This document shows, one piece after another, positions 16,771 through 25,550 of a stretch of DNA of 45,871 bases. Source of the stretch: Aquabacterium sp. (lineage in GTDB: Bacteria > Pseudomonadota > Gammaproteobacteria > Burkholderiales > Burkholderiaceae_C). The stretch is from contig NZ_JACMNS010000119.1 in assembly GCF_014378415.1 (NCBI RefSeq), forward strand, positions 1-45,871, read 5' to 3'. Under the pieces are notes generated by a model. It was not told the DNA's origin. It made no database searches and saw nothing but the letters and a program-made list of their open reading frames with translations. A program made the position numbers and the translations under genes. Within the stretch, counting starts at the first letter, position 1. Each line of letters opens with the position of its first letter.

Positions 16771-17457
16771 ATGCGCATTTTCACCACCACACTGATTGCG
16801 CTCGCAGTCGCCTCGGTCTCGACATTTGGCCGCGCAGCGGATTGGCAGCCCACGAAAGAAATCGACGGTGTGCAGCTTTACGCCAAGAACGATCCGAACG
16901 AAGGGCTTAAATCCTTCAAAGGCGTGATCAGGATCAAGGCCACCATGAAGCAGGCCTTTGCGGCTGTACTCGTGCGTGAGTCCTTCCACGAATGGGTCTT
17001 CAACATGCTCGAAGACAGGACACTGCCTACAGACAACGCCGACCAGTCCTACTGCTATATCTGGATCAAAGGCGTATGGCCGACGAGCGATCGGGATACC
17101 GTTGCCCGAGTAACCGTGGAGCAAGATCCCAAGACCCTTGCGGTGGCTGTCGTGGCCAAAAGCACCGAACAAAACCGCGTTTCGCTACAGAAGGACCGCG
17201 TGCGCATGACGAACATGTATTCGGGGTTCACGGTCATTCCCATTTCCGCCACGGAAACAGAGGTTCAACTTGAAGGTGTCGCCGATCCCGCTGGCAACAT
17301 CCCGAACTTCGTCACGAACATGGTCGCTGGCGATCTTCCGGCCAAAACACTGACCGCACTCAAGGCCAGGCTTGAAGCGGGGAAAGTCAATGTCAGCGTG
17401 TTAGAGACAGTGCCTTTTGCGCAGCTGTCCATGCAGAAGATCAAGCTCCCTCAGTGA
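16771..17457 (+). CDS. Exported START-domain protein
   Basis: A 228-residue protein. GGAAAGGAA lies just before the ATG. It has a Sec signal peptide of about 22 residues, with hydrophobic core LIALAVASVSTF ending at GRAA. The mature part fits the START/SRPBCC lipid-binding fold: DWQPTKEIDGVQLYAKND, a middle segment with FHEWVFNMLEDRTLP, WPTSDRDTV, and a final ALKARLEAG helix. START folds bind lipids or other hydrophobic ligands in a central cavity. A periplasmic version could carry a lipid or hydroxylated compound, but the ligand is unknown. It lies between the secretion locus and an IS21 remnant, and no functional link to either is evident. Confidence 0.78.
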   Translation: MRIFTTTLIALAVASVSTFGRAADWQPTKEIDGVQLYAKNDPNEGLKSFKGVIRIKATMKQAFAAVLVRESFHEWVFNMLEDRTLPTDNADQSYCYIWIKGVWPTSDRDTVARVTVEQDPKTLAVAVVAKSTEQNRVSLQKDRVRMTNMYSGFTVIPISATETEVQLEGVADPAGNIPNFVTNMVAGDLPAKTLTALKARLEAGKVNVSVLETVPFAQLSMQKIKLPQ

Positions 17458-17479
17458 GGCTGGAATGCCCCCCAGGGCG

Positions 17480-18022
17480 TGTTAACGCCGACCGAAAACT
17501 GAGCCTAGTATTTTACCTACCCTGCTGTTTTTTTCAGCAAGGGAATGAAGAACGTGATCACCATGGACATGATTGGCAAGGTACGGCGCATGCACCGCCG
17601 TGACAAGAAGACGAAGCGTGAAATATCGAGGGCCACAGGCCTGTCGAGGAACACGGTGGCCAAGTGGCTGAGCGAGGCTCAGCCGATCGAGCCCTAGTAC
17701 CGCCGCGAGTCGGCCAATGCCACGAAGCTGTCGGCGCATGAAACCAAACTCAAGCTGGTGGTCTATCCCAGCCAAGGGCACGAGATGCTGTTTGATGCCC
17801 ACGCGCGCAGCTTCGCGGCGCTGGGCGGGGTGGCACGCCGAGGCATCGACGACAACATGAAGGCGGCGGTCGACAAAGTCAAGAATGGCAAGGGGCGCGT
17901 GGAGAAGGAGTTGCCTTGGAGACCACGCTGCAACGACACGGCACGCTACGACAGCCTGCGCGCGGCCAGCCATGTGCAGGAGGCCGACCATGCGTGAACT
18001 GGACCAGCGTATCAAACCAAAA
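17480..18022 (+). mobile_element. IS21-family element remnant (left end, decayed istA, istB start)
   Basis: The left end begins with TGTTAACGCCGACCGAAAAC, a typical IS21-type terminal sequence. The order left end, istA-like frame, and istB start overlapping by ATGCGTGA is that of IS21. istA has an internal stop and an apparent large internal deletion, and istB is cut after about ten codons. No matching right end was found, so the element is dead. The right boundary is approximate. Confidence 0.65.
17545..17997 (+). pseudogene. istA: Decayed IS21 transposase istA
   Basis: MDMIGKVRRMHRRDKKTKREI...GLSRNTVAKWL is the N-terminal helix-turn-helix of IstA. A TAG at 17695 interrupts it. The frame reopens as YRRES..., then jumps to VVYPSQGHEMLFDAHARSFAALGG and RRGIDDNMKAAVDKVKNGKGRV, which in intact IstA lie well inside the DDE domain. 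About a hundred or more codons are missing between them. The C-terminal stretch DTARYDSLR resembles the normal end of the protein. So both a nonsense mutation and an internal deletion are visible. Confidence 0.65.
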
Positions 18023-18130
18023 CCGCGTTCTCACAGCCAGATTTGTGCGGATCCTTGCAGCCGCCAACAGTTGGGGGAATTTGAAGTGACCATCGGGGTG
18101 GAGCACCCCCTCACCCCCATGCCACCGTGA
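17990..18130 (+). pseudogene. Start of IS21 ATPase istB, truncated
   Basis: ATG at 17990 overlaps the istA stop, with AGGAGG 6 bases before it. MRELDQRIK resembles the start of IstB; what follows to the stop at 18130 does not. It is probably a truncated fragment joined to unrelated DNA. Confidence 0.35.
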
Positions 18131-18191
18131 GGTCCTGAAATGGGACAGCCCACCGCGCTTTCAGCGCTGATGGGCTCGTTCAACCACTGTT

Positions 18192-18265
18192 TGGAGGCGC
18201 GACCCGGAGTCGAACCGGGCTAACCGGATTTGCAATCCGGGGCATAACCGCTTTGCTATCGCGCC
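18192..18265 (-). tRNA. tRNA-Cys (GCA), copy 1
   Basis: A 74-nt cloverleaf with acceptor GGCGCG, anticodon loop ATTGCAAAT, T-arm GGTTCGACTCC and an encoded CCA. It is identical to the copy at 18911-18984. Confidence 0.95.
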
Positions 18266-18287
18266 ATGAATTTGCAGGATTTTTTAC

Positions 18288-18326
18288 AAAAAAAGGAAGC
18301 CTGTGGTGTCACGAGGCTTCCTTTTT
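18288..18326 (-). terminator. Bidirectional hairpin terminator between tRNA-Gly and tRNA-Cys, copy 1
   Basis: An 8-bp stem, GGAAGCCT (18295-18302) with AGGCTTCC (18314-18321), is flanked by an A run on the left and a T run on the right, so it can act on both strands. On the - strand it ends transcription after tRNA-Gly. Confidence 0.7.
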
Positions 18327-18355
18327 GAGGATCCGCCTGAAGGCGAATCGAATAC

Positions 18356-18431
<76 letters not shown>

Positions 18432-18471
18432 ATCGCTGTCAACTGCACTGCAGTCATCAACCAAGACCGCT

Positions 18472-18477
18472 AATATA
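18472..18477 (-). promoter_or_regulatory. Probable -10 element of tRNA-Gly copy 1
   Basis: TATATT on the - strand lies 41 bases before the tRNA. The second copy has TATAGT at the equivalent place (19180-19185), within similar flanking bases. Confidence 0.45.
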
Positions 18478-18568
18478 CACTTTTTTTGGCCCTCTTAACA
18501 AACAGGTCGCATCAAAGTCACACAAAGGCAGCCTGCACTCACGACCGCGAGGATTACACTCACCCCGT

Positions 18569-18658
18569 GCCCCGGTGGTGAAATTGGTAGACACTGCAGA
18601 CTTAAAATCTGCCGCTCGCGCAAGCAGCGTACCGGTTCAAGTCCGGTCCGGGGCACCA
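18569..18658 (+). tRNA. tRNA-Leu (UAA)
   Basis: A 90-nt type II tRNA. It starts GCCCCGG, has anticodon loop ACTTAAAAT with TAA, a long variable arm (GCTCGCGCAAGCAGC) and T-arm GGTTCAAGTCC, and ends CCGGGGCACCA. It is on the + strand between the two Gly/Cys pairs. Confidence 0.95.
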
Positions 18659-18722
18659 CCAAGGCTGGATCGATACGAAGACACCCAGGCGCCAAACAGT
18701 TTGATCCTGCGGCTGTACACCG

Positions 18723-18818
18723 TCAAGCGATCACTCCCCCCACAAACACCTTGCCATTGGCCACCACAGGCCTGTTGAACTTGACGAAGCTTCCCATCGC
18801 GCCCTCGACAACCTGATC
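18723..18818 (-). pseudogene. Fragment resembling the C-terminus of a PQQ-type beta-propeller protein
   Basis: About 30 codons ending in GSFVKFNRPVVANGKVFVGG and a stop. The pattern KF-x-PPVVANGKVYV is typical of the last blade of PQQ-dependent dehydrogenases and related propellers. There is no upstream coding sequence of that type, so this is a gene remnant, possibly carried in with the tRNA duplication. The rest of 18659-18910 shows nothing recognisable. Confidence 0.45.
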
Positions 18819-18910
18819 ACTTGAATCGCAAAAGGGAGAGAACGATGTGCGGCGGCATGCTTTACGCGTGCGCTCTACCGGAAATCTACCGGGATGATTG
18901 ATGGATTTCA

Positions 18911-18984
18911 TGGAGGCGCGACCCGGAGTCGAACCGGGCTAACCGGATTTGCAATCCGGGGCATAACCGCTTTGCTATCGCGCC
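18911..18984 (-). tRNA. tRNA-Cys (GCA), copy 2
   Basis: A 74-nt gene identical base for base to the copy at 18192-18265, with encoded CCA. Confidence 0.95.
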
Positions 18985-19020
18985 TCAGGACAAACAATCG
19001 CCAATCACCATGGCTGATGC

Positions 19021-19055
19021 AAAAAAGGGAAGCCTTCGTTAAAACGTGGCTTCCC
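19021..19055 (-). terminator. Hairpin terminator between tRNA-Gly and tRNA-Cys, copy 2
   Basis: Stem GGGAAGCC (19027-19034) with GGCTTCCC (19048-19055). On the - strand it is followed by six T. It is the same position and core stem as in copy 1, but the loop has diverged. Confidence 0.7.
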
Positions 19056-19064
19056 TCTGCATTC

Positions 19065-19140
<76 letters not shown>

Positions 19141-19235
19141 ATCGACCAACTGCATTGTAAGCAATCAGCGAAGACCTGAACTATACACCTTTTTTAAGGG
19201 CTTCATCAAGCTTCGCTGATTTTTGGCACCACAGT

Positions 19236-21668
19236 TCAGTGCTTCACGGCCTCTGTTGAAATCGGGGGAACGGCCGCCGTTGCGGGTGCAGCATCCGGCT
19301 TGACTTCAACCTTGGCCTCTTCTTCAGGCAAAGGCATGGGCATGCGCTCCAAAGCGATTTCCAGCACCTTGTCGATCCACTTGACAGGCACGATCTCGAT
19401 GGCGCTCTTGACGTTCTCTGGGATCTCCTGAAGGTCCTTCACATTCTCTTCAGGGATGAGCACCGTCTTGATGCCACCGCGGTGCGCGGCCAACAGCTTC
19501 TCTTTCAAGCCGCCGATGGCCGTGATCTCACCTCGCAGCGTGATCTCGCCCGTCATGGCCACAGAGGCCCTGACCGGGATGCCCGTGAGCACCGACACCA
19601 GGGCTGTCGCCATGGCTGCACCGGCGCTGGGGCCGTCCTTGGGCGTGGCGCCGTCGGGCACGTGGATGTGGATGTCGCGTTTCTCGAACATCTCATCCTT
19701 GATGCCCAGGCGGGCAGCCCGGCTGCGCACCACCGTGCGGGCAGCCTCAACCGACTCCTTCATCACATCGCCCAGCGAACCGGTGCGGGTGATGACACCC
19801 TTGCCCGGCATGCTGGCCGCTTCGATGGTGAGCAGATCGCCGCCCACTTCCGTCCATGCCAAGCCAACCACCTGACCGACCTGGTTGTCCTTCGTCGCCT
19901 GACCGTAGTCGTAGCGGCGCACGCCCAGGAAGTCGTTCAGGTTCTCTTCCGAGACCACGACCTTGCCGGTGTATTGCTTCAGCGTCAGGCCCTTGACCAC
20001 CTTGCGGCAGATCTTGGAGACCTCGCGCTCAAGCGAACGCACACCAGCTTCGCGGGTGTAGTACCGGATCACGCCACGGATGGCGGACTCGGCCACTTCC
20101 AACTCTTCATCTTTCACGCCGTTGTTCTTGCGCTGCTTGGGCAGCAAGTACGTCTGCGCGATCGACACCTTCTCGTCCTCGGTATAACCCGCCAGGCGGA
20201 TCACTTCCATGCGGTCAAGCAAAGCAGGCGGGATGTTCAGCGAGTTGGACGTGGCCACAAACATCACGTCAGACAAGTCGAAATCGACCTCGATGTAATG
20301 GTCGCCGAAGGTGTGGTTTTGCTCAGGGTCGAGCACTTCCAGCAGGGCCGACGAGGGGTCGCCCCGGAAGTCCATGCCCAGCTTGTCGATCTCGTCCAGC
20401 AGGAACAGCGGATTGCGCGTGCCGACCTTGGACAGCGATTGCAGGACCTTGCCCGGCATCGAGCCAATGTAAGTGCGGCGGTGCCCACGGATCTCGGCCT
20501 CGTCACGCACGCCACCCAGGGCCATGCGAACGAACTTGCGACCAGTGGCGCGAGCAATCGACTGCCCCAGCGAGGTCTTGCCGACACCCGGAGGACCAAC
20601 CAGGCACAGGATGGGCGCCTTGAGCTTGTCCACGCGTTGTTGCACAGCAAGATACTCAAGGATGCGTTCCTTAACTTTATCGAGGCCGTAGTGATCTTGG
20701 TTCAGCACGTCCTCGGCATTGGCCAGGTTGTGCTTGATCTTGGTCTTTTTGGACCAGGGCAGCGCCACGATCGTGTCGATGAAGTTGCGCACCACGGTGG
20801 CCTCAGCCGACATGGGCGACATCAGACGCAGTTTCTTGAGCTCGGCATCAGCCTTCTTGCGTGCCTCTTTGGGCATGCGCGCGGCTTCGATCTTCTTGGC
20901 AAGCTCTTCGAGGTCAGCGCCCTCTTCGCCCTCACCCAGCTCTTTCTGGATGGCCTTGACCTGTTCGTTCAGGTAGTACTCGCGCTGCGATTTTTCCATT
21001 TGGCGCTTGACGCGGCCACGGATGCGCTTTTCAACCTGCAGGATGTCGACTTCGTGCTCAAGCTGCTCCAGGAGCTTCTCGAGGCGTTGCGAGACCGAAA
21101 ACAAGTCCAGCACCGATTGCTTGGCTTCCAGCTTCAAAGGCAGGTGAGCGGCAATGGTGTCGGCCAGGCGGCCAGCGTCGTCGATGCCGGAGATCGAGGT
21201 GAGGATCTCGGGCGGGATCTTTTTGTTGAGCTTGACGTATTGGTCGAACTGTTGCGTCACGGCGCGGCGCAGGGCTTCGACTTCAGGCGTGACGTTGGCT
21301 TCAGGCTGCACGGGCACGACCACGGAGGTGAAGAACTCACCTGAATCGTCGATCGACGACGTGTTGGCGCGCTGCACACCTTCAACCAGCACCTTGACGG
21401 TGCCATCGGGCAATTTCAGCATCTGCAAGATGCTGGAAACGCAGCCGATTTCAAACATGTCCTCGGCCTTGGGTTCGTCCTTGCCTGCCGCTTTTTGAGC
21501 AACTAGCATGATCTGACGACCGGCTTCCATGGCAGCTTCTAGGGCCTTGATGGACTTGGGGCGACCCACAAAAAGCGGAATCACCATGTGGGGAAAGACG
21601 ACCACATCGCGCAACGGCAGAAGCGGCAGGCTGATGGGATCAGAGGGAAGGATGGGATGTCCTGACAT
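19236..21668 (-). CDS. lon: ATP-dependent protease Lon
   Basis: An 810-residue serine protease of the AAA+ class that degrades misfolded and regulatory proteins in the cytoplasm. The N-terminal substrate-binding domain starts at LPLLPLRDVVVFPHMVIPLFVGR, a Lon hallmark. Walker A is GPPGVGKTS and Walker B is FLLDEIDK. The proteolytic domain has the catalytic Ser in DGPSAGAAMATAL (around residue 680) and the catalytic Lys in GGLKEKLLAAHRGG. The length is normal for LonA. The C-terminal tail is Ala/Pro-rich and slightly longer than in E. coli. It lies 95 bases downstream of clpX on the same strand, the usual order in proteobacteria. A heat-shock promoter may lie in 21669-21763, but I cannot identify it with confidence. 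Confidence 0.98.
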   Translation of the reverse strand: MSGHPILPSDPISLPLLPLRDVVVFPHMVIPLFVGRPKSIKALEAAMEAGRQIMLVAQKAAGKDEPKAEDMFEIGCVSSILQMLKLPDGTVKVLVEGVQRANTSSIDDSGEFFTSVVVPVQPEANVTPEVEALRRAVTQQFDQYVKLNKKIPPEILTSISGIDDAGRLADTIAAHLPLKLEAKQSVLDLFSVSQRLEKLLEQLEHEVDILQVEKRIRGRVKRQMEKSQREYYLNEQVKAIQKELGEGEEGADLEELAKKIEAARMPKEARKKADAELKKLRLMSPMSAEATVVRNFIDTIVALPWSKKTKIKHNLANAEDVLNQDHYGLDKVKERILEYLAVQQRVDKLKAPILCLVGPPGVGKTSLGQSIARATGRKFVRMALGGVRDEAEIRGHRRTYIGSMPGKVLQSLSKVGTRNPLFLLDEIDKLGMDFRGDPSSALLEVLDPEQNHTFGDHYIEVDFDLSDVMFVATSNSLNIPPALLDRMEVIRLAGYTEDEKVSIAQTYLLPKQRKNNGVKDEELEVAESAIRGVIRYYTREAGVRSLEREVSKICRKVVKGLTLKQYTGKVVVSEENLNDFLGVRRYDYGQATKDNQVGQVVGLAWTEVGGDLLTIEAASMPGKGVITRTGSLGDVMKESVEAARTVVRSRAARLGIKDEMFEKRDIHIHVPDGATPKDGPSAGAAMATALVSVLTGIPVRASVAMTGEITLRGEITAIGGLKEKLLAAHRGGIKTVLIPEENVKDLQEIPENVKSAIEIVPVKWIDKVLEIALERMPMPLPEEEAKVEVKPDAAPATAAVPPISTEAVKH

Positions 21669-21763
21669 GATGGCCTTTCTTTGTCAGAGTCCGAGATTGG
21701 GCTCCAAAACCAAAACACAAGGGCGTCGGGTGAGCGACACCCATCAGAGCAGGATGTTCAGAA

Positions 21764-23044
21764 TCAAGCGCTGGCCTTGACCTGTTCCCGGTACACCAAC
21801 AGGGGCTTGGCGTTTTCATCAATGGTGGGTTGATCCAGCACCACCTTTTGCACTCCTTCCTGGGTTGGCAATTCAAACATCGTGTCCAACAAGGATTGCT
21901 CCAGGATGGACCTCAAACCACGGGCGCCGGTCTTGCGGTTCAAAGCCTTGCGGGCAATGGCGACCAAAGCGGCTGGGCGGATTTCCAGCTCGACACCGTC
22001 CATGCCCAGCAGCTGTTGATACTGCTTGATCAGCGCGTTCTTGGGTTCGGTCAAGATGCGCACCAAGGCGTCTTCCGTCAACTCGCCCAACGTGGCAACC
22101 ACGGGCATGCGGCCGATCAGTTCGGGGATGATGCCGAACTTGATCAGGTCTTCGGGCTCCACTTCTCGGAACACCTCGGACAGCTTGCGGTCTTCCTTGC
22201 TCTTGACCGAGGCGCCAAATCCGATGCCGGACTTGACCGAGCGGTTCTGGATGATTTTTTCCAGGCCGTCGAAGGCGCCACCACAGATGAACAGGATGTT
22301 GGTCGTGTCGATCTGCAGGAAATCTTGGTTGGGGTGCTTGCGGCCGCCTTGCGGGGGCACCGAAGCCATGGTGCCTTCGATCAGCTTGAGCAAAGCCTGC
22401 TGCACGCCCTCACCAGACACATCACGGGTGATGGAGGGGTTGTCGGACTTGCGCGAAATCTTGTCGATTTCGTCGATGTAGACGATGCCGCGCTGGGCCT
22501 TGTCCACTTCGTAATTGCAGTTTTGCAGCAGCTTCTGAATGATGTTTTCGACGTCTTCGCCCACGTAGCCGGCTTCGGTCAGCGTGGTGGCGTCAGCGAT
22601 CACAAAAGGCACGTTGAGCAAGCGGGCCAGCGTCTGGGCCAGCAAGGTCTTGCCGGAGCCCGTGGGGCCGATCAGCAGGATGTTGCTCTTGGACAGCTCG
22701 ATGTCGGGCTTCTTGCCATCGCCCGTGCCCATGTGGCGCAAGCGCTTGTAATGGTTGTACACCGCCACCGACAGCGTGCGCTTGGCAGTGTCCTGCCCGA
22801 TCACATACTGGTCAAGCTGGGCCTTGATCTCGCCCGGGGTGGGCAAGTCGCTCTTGGCGGGACGAGTGGTGTGCTCGGACTCGGCGGCGACCTCATCACG
22901 GATGATGTCGTTGCACAGGTCGATGCACTCGTCGCAAATGAAGACCGACGGGCCGGCGATGAGCTTCTTGACCTCGTGCTGGCTCTTACCGCAGAAGGAG
23001 CAGTACAGGATCTTTTCGCTGGAAGAGCCTTTTTTTTCGGACAT
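21764..23044 (-). CDS. clpX: ClpX, ATPase subunit of ClpXP
   Basis: A 426-residue AAA+ unfoldase. The N-terminal zinc domain has CSFCGKSQ and CDECIDLC, four Cys. Walker A is [12 protein letters not shown], Walker B is [10 protein letters not shown], and the pore loop GYVGEDVE matches ClpX. It contains the IGF loop (GIGFGA) used to dock on ClpP. It recognises tagged proteins, for example ssrA-tagged ones, and feeds them to ClpP. It is 124 bases downstream of clpP; a short hairpin lies between them (AAGCC at 23125, GGCTT at 23138) without a convincing terminator T run. The order clpP, clpX, lon is conserved. Confidence 0.98.
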   Translation of the reverse strand: MSEKKGSSSEKILYCSFCGKSQHEVKKLIAGPSVFICDECIDLCNDIIRDEVAAESEHTTRPAKSDLPTPGEIKAQLDQYVIGQDTAKRTLSVAVYNHYKRLRHMGTGDGKKPDIELSKSNILLIGPTGSGKTLLAQTLARLLNVPFVIADATTLTEAGYVGEDVENIIQKLLQNCNYEVDKAQRGIVYIDEIDKISRKSDNPSITRDVSGEGVQQALLKLIEGTMASVPPQGGRKHPNQDFLQIDTTNILFICGGAFDGLEKIIQNRSVKSGIGFGASVKSKEDRKLSEVFREVEPEDLIKFGIIPELIGRMPVVATLGELTEDALVRILTEPKNALIKQYQQLLGMDGVELEIRPAALVAIARKALNRKTGARGLRSILEQSLLDTMFELPTQEGVQKVVLDQPTIDENAKPLLVYREQVKASA

Positions 23045-23168
23045 GGGGCAGGCCTGTCAGTGAGTCAGCAAATGTTGGTGATGATGATAAGTCAAACGCC
23101 TAAAGAGGCGGCCGGTCGAAGAAGAAGCCTTTGCTGGGGCTTTACCTCGGATCCAGCCTGCCCAAGCG

Positions 23169-23789
23169 TCAGGAAGCTGAGGCTTGGCGCTTTTCCAGCA
23201 CTTTGTCGATCAAACCGTAGGCGGCAGACTCCGAAGCGGACATGTAGTAGTCGCGCTCGGTGTCCAGCTGGATTTTTTCCAAGGTCTGACCGGTGCGCTC
23301 GGCCAGGAGGCGGTTGAGTTGCTCGCGGGTTTTAAGGATTTCGCGGGCGTGGATTTCGATGTCCGTGGCCTGACCTTGCGTGCCACCCAAGGGCTGGTGG
23401 ATCATGATCTTGGAGTTGGGCAGGGCAAAACGCTTTTCCTTGGCGCCTGCGGCCAGCAGGAAAGCGCCCATGCTGGCGGCCATGCCCATGCACAGCGTGG
23501 ACACGTCAGGCTTGATGAACTGCATGGTGTCGAAAATCGACATGCCCGCACTCACGCTGCCGCCCGGCGAGTTGATGTACAGCGAGATGTCCTTGTCGGG
23601 GTTTTCGCTTTCAAGGAACAGCAACTGCGCCACGACCAGGTTGGCCGATTGATCGTTGACCGGCCCCACCAGGAAAACCACCCGCTCGCGCAGCAAACGG
23701 CTGTAGATGTCGTAGGCGCGTTCGCCGCGGCCTGATGTCTCGATGACCATGGGCACCAAGCCCAGATTTTGTGTGTCCAGAGCGCTCAT
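23169..23789 (-). CDS. clpP: ClpP, proteolytic subunit of ClpXP/ClpAP
   Basis: A 206-residue serine peptidase. Catalytic Ser is in [13 protein letters not shown], His in MIHQPLGG, and Asp is expected in the helix after [11 protein letters not shown]. It starts with [22 protein letters not shown], the typical N-terminal processing region. It forms the tetradecameric chamber of the Clp protease. A terminator separates it from tig upstream, so clpP and clpX likely have their own promoter between 23790 and 23921. Confidence 0.98.
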   Translation of the reverse strand: MSALDTQNLGLVPMVIETSGRGERAYDIYSRLLRERVVFLVGPVNDQSANLVVAQLLFLESENPDKDISLYINSPGGSVSAGMSIFDTMQFIKPDVSTLCMGMAASMGAFLLAAGAKEKRFALPNSKIMIHQPLGGTQGQATDIEIHAREILKTREQLNRLLAERTGQTLEKIQLDTERDYYMSASESAAYGLIDKVLEKRQASAS

Positions 23790-23921
23790 GTGCTTCCTTG
23801 TGGAAAATTCAATGCGTGATTTGATTATGGCGCCTCGGAAGGCCCGCTAGAACGCCGGAAAAAGCAGGAGAGTGTCCTTGACGTCTTTCCGTTGCTAGGA
23901 CGCACATGGGGACGTTCCCAC

Positions 23922-23963
23922 AAAATAAAAGGCACCTGCCTCCACTGGGGATTGGCAGGTGCC
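23922..23963 (-). terminator. Rho-independent terminator of tig
   Basis: A perfect 10-bp stem, GGCACCTGCC (23931-23940) with GGCAGGTGCC (23954-23963), followed on the - strand by TTTTATTTTG. It lies 38 bases after the tig stop. Confidence 0.85.
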
Positions 23964-24001
23964 CATGTCGGGGTCGAAACCCCAACGGGTTGGCGCAAAA
24001 A

Positions 24002-25321
24002 TCAGCCTTGCTGACCCATCAATTCCTCAAAGCCCAGGCCCTTGTCGGTGACTTTGGCCTTCGTGAGGATGAAGTCAACCACATTGGCCTCGATCACCAC
24101 GGCTTCGACTTCGGCCATGCGCTGACGATCGCTCATGTACCAGGCCACCACTTGCTGGGGCTGCTCGTAGCTTTGCGACAGCTCGGCAATGTGCTCTTGC
24201 AATTGCTCGGGCTTGGCGTGCAAGTTGTTGTTGCGCACCAACTCGCCCACGATCAGGCCCAGGCGCACGCGGCGCTCGGCCTGAGGCTGGAACATTTCGA
24301 CGGGGATCGGGGCCTTCTCGGCATCCTTGACACCACGCGACTTGAGGTCGGCGCGGGCGCCCTCCACCAAGCGATCGGTTTCGGCAGCAACCAAGGAGTT
24401 GGGCACGTCGAACTCGGCAATCTTGAGCAGCGCATCCATGGTGGCAGCCTTGTTGCGGCCAGCCACGCGGAACTTCACTTCACGCTCAAGGTTCTTCTTG
24501 ATGTCGGCGCGCAGCGCTTCGATGGTGGACTCGGGAAGACCCAGGCTGGCGACGAACTCTTCGTTCACTTCAGGCAGGTTTTGCGCTTCCAGTTTCTTCA
24601 GGGTCACCATGAAGTCGGCTTCCTTGCCAGCCACGTCTTTGCCGTGGTAGTCGTCAGGGAACTTCAGGGGGAAAGTCTTGGACTCGCCCGTCTTCATGCC
24701 GCGAACGGCCTTCTCGAAAGCTTCGAGCATCTGGCCTTCGCCCAGCAGGAACTGGTAGCCCTCGGCCTTGCCGCCGTCAAAGGGCACGCCGTCGATCTTG
24801 CCTTCGAAATCGATGGAGACGCGGTCACCGTCGACCGCCGCCTCGGTTTGAGGGCGTTGCTCGAATGTGCGGCGTTGCTTGCGCAGGATCTCGACGGTGC
24901 GGTCGATGGCGGCGTCGTTGACTTCAGCGGTAACGCGCTCGACTTCGGCAGTCGCCAGATCGCCGATGACGACTTGGGGATAGACCTCGAAGGTGGCGTC
25001 GAACAGCAACTTGCCTTCTTCAGCGGCAGAGCCTTCTTTTTCAGCAATGCGGGGCTGGCCAGCGACGCGCAGTTGCGCTTCGGCAGCGGCCTTGGAGAAG
25101 GCTTGGCCGACTTGGTCGTTGACGACTTCGTACTGCACGGAATAGCCGTAGCGCTGAGCGACCACGGTCATGGGCACTTTGCCAGGACGGAAGCCGTCAA
25201 CCTTGACGGTGCGGGCCAGCTTCTTCAAGCGGGCGTCGACTTCGGTCCTGAGCACGTCGGCTGGCAGCGACAGCGTGATGCGTCGTTCCAGCTTGTCGAG
25301 GGTCTCCACGGTGACAGCCAT
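24002..25321 (-). CDS. tig: Trigger factor, ribosome-associated chaperone
   Basis: About 439 residues. ATG at 25321 (MAVTVETLDKLERR) is chosen; a TTG at 25336 would add five residues without support. The N-terminal domain has the ribosome-binding signature GFRPGKVP. A middle FKBP-type prolyl isomerase domain (about 150-240) contains GDRVSIDFEGKIDG and PDDYHGKDVAGKEADF, and a helical C-terminal arm follows. It binds nascent chains at the exit tunnel. A tRNA-Leu gene lies 38 bases upstream on the same strand, so the tRNA is probably processed from the tig transcript or shares its promoter. It precedes clpP as in most proteobacteria. Confidence 0.97.
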   Translation of the reverse strand: MAVTVETLDKLERRITLSLPADVLRTEVDARLKKLARTVKVDGFRPGKVPMTVVAQRYGYSVQYEVVNDQVGQAFSKAAAEAQLRVAGQPRIAEKEGSAAEEGKLLFDATFEVYPQVVIGDLATAEVERVTAEVNDAAIDRTVEILRKQRRTFEQRPQTEAAVDGDRVSIDFEGKIDGVPFDGGKAEGYQFLLGEGQMLEAFEKAVRGMKTGESKTFPLKFPDDYHGKDVAGKEADFMVTLKKLEAQNLPEVNEEFVASLGLPESTIEALRADIKKNLEREVKFRVAGRNKAATMDALLKIAEFDVPNSLVAAETDRLVEGARADLKSRGVKDAEKAPIPVEMFQPQAERRVRLGLIVGELVRNNNLHAKPEQLQEHIAELSQSYEQPQQVVAWYMSDRQRMAEVEAVVIEANVVDFILTKAKVTDKGLGFEELMGQQG

Positions 25322-25359
25322 TTTATGTACTCTCAAAATTAGGTGATTGATAAAAGGCC

Positions 25360-25446
25360 TGGTGCGCGGGGGGGGACTCGAACCCCCACACCATTGCTGG
25401 CGTCAGGACCTAAACCTGGTGCGTCTACCAATTTCGCCACCCGCGC
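25360..25446 (-). tRNA. tRNA-Leu (UAG)
   Basis: An 87-nt type II tRNA with acceptor GCGCGGG, anticodon loop GTTTAGGTC with TAG, a variable arm, T-arm GGTTCGAGTCC and an encoded CCA. It lies 38 bases before the trigger factor start, same strand. Confidence 0.95.
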
Positions 25447-25550
25447 ATCGACTTTGACAACCAGACTGCAGTGATGCAGCCAAGTAGGCTATTTAGTCGT
25501 AACCACCGATTCTACCGTGCCCTGAGCACAGTTTTCATCGGCGGCGACCC

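Noticed and set aside
18147-18176. Hairpin AGCCCA/TGGGCT after tRNA-Cys copy 1
   Set aside because: It may end the tRNA-Cys transcript, but there is no T run on the - strand, so I did not list it as a terminator.
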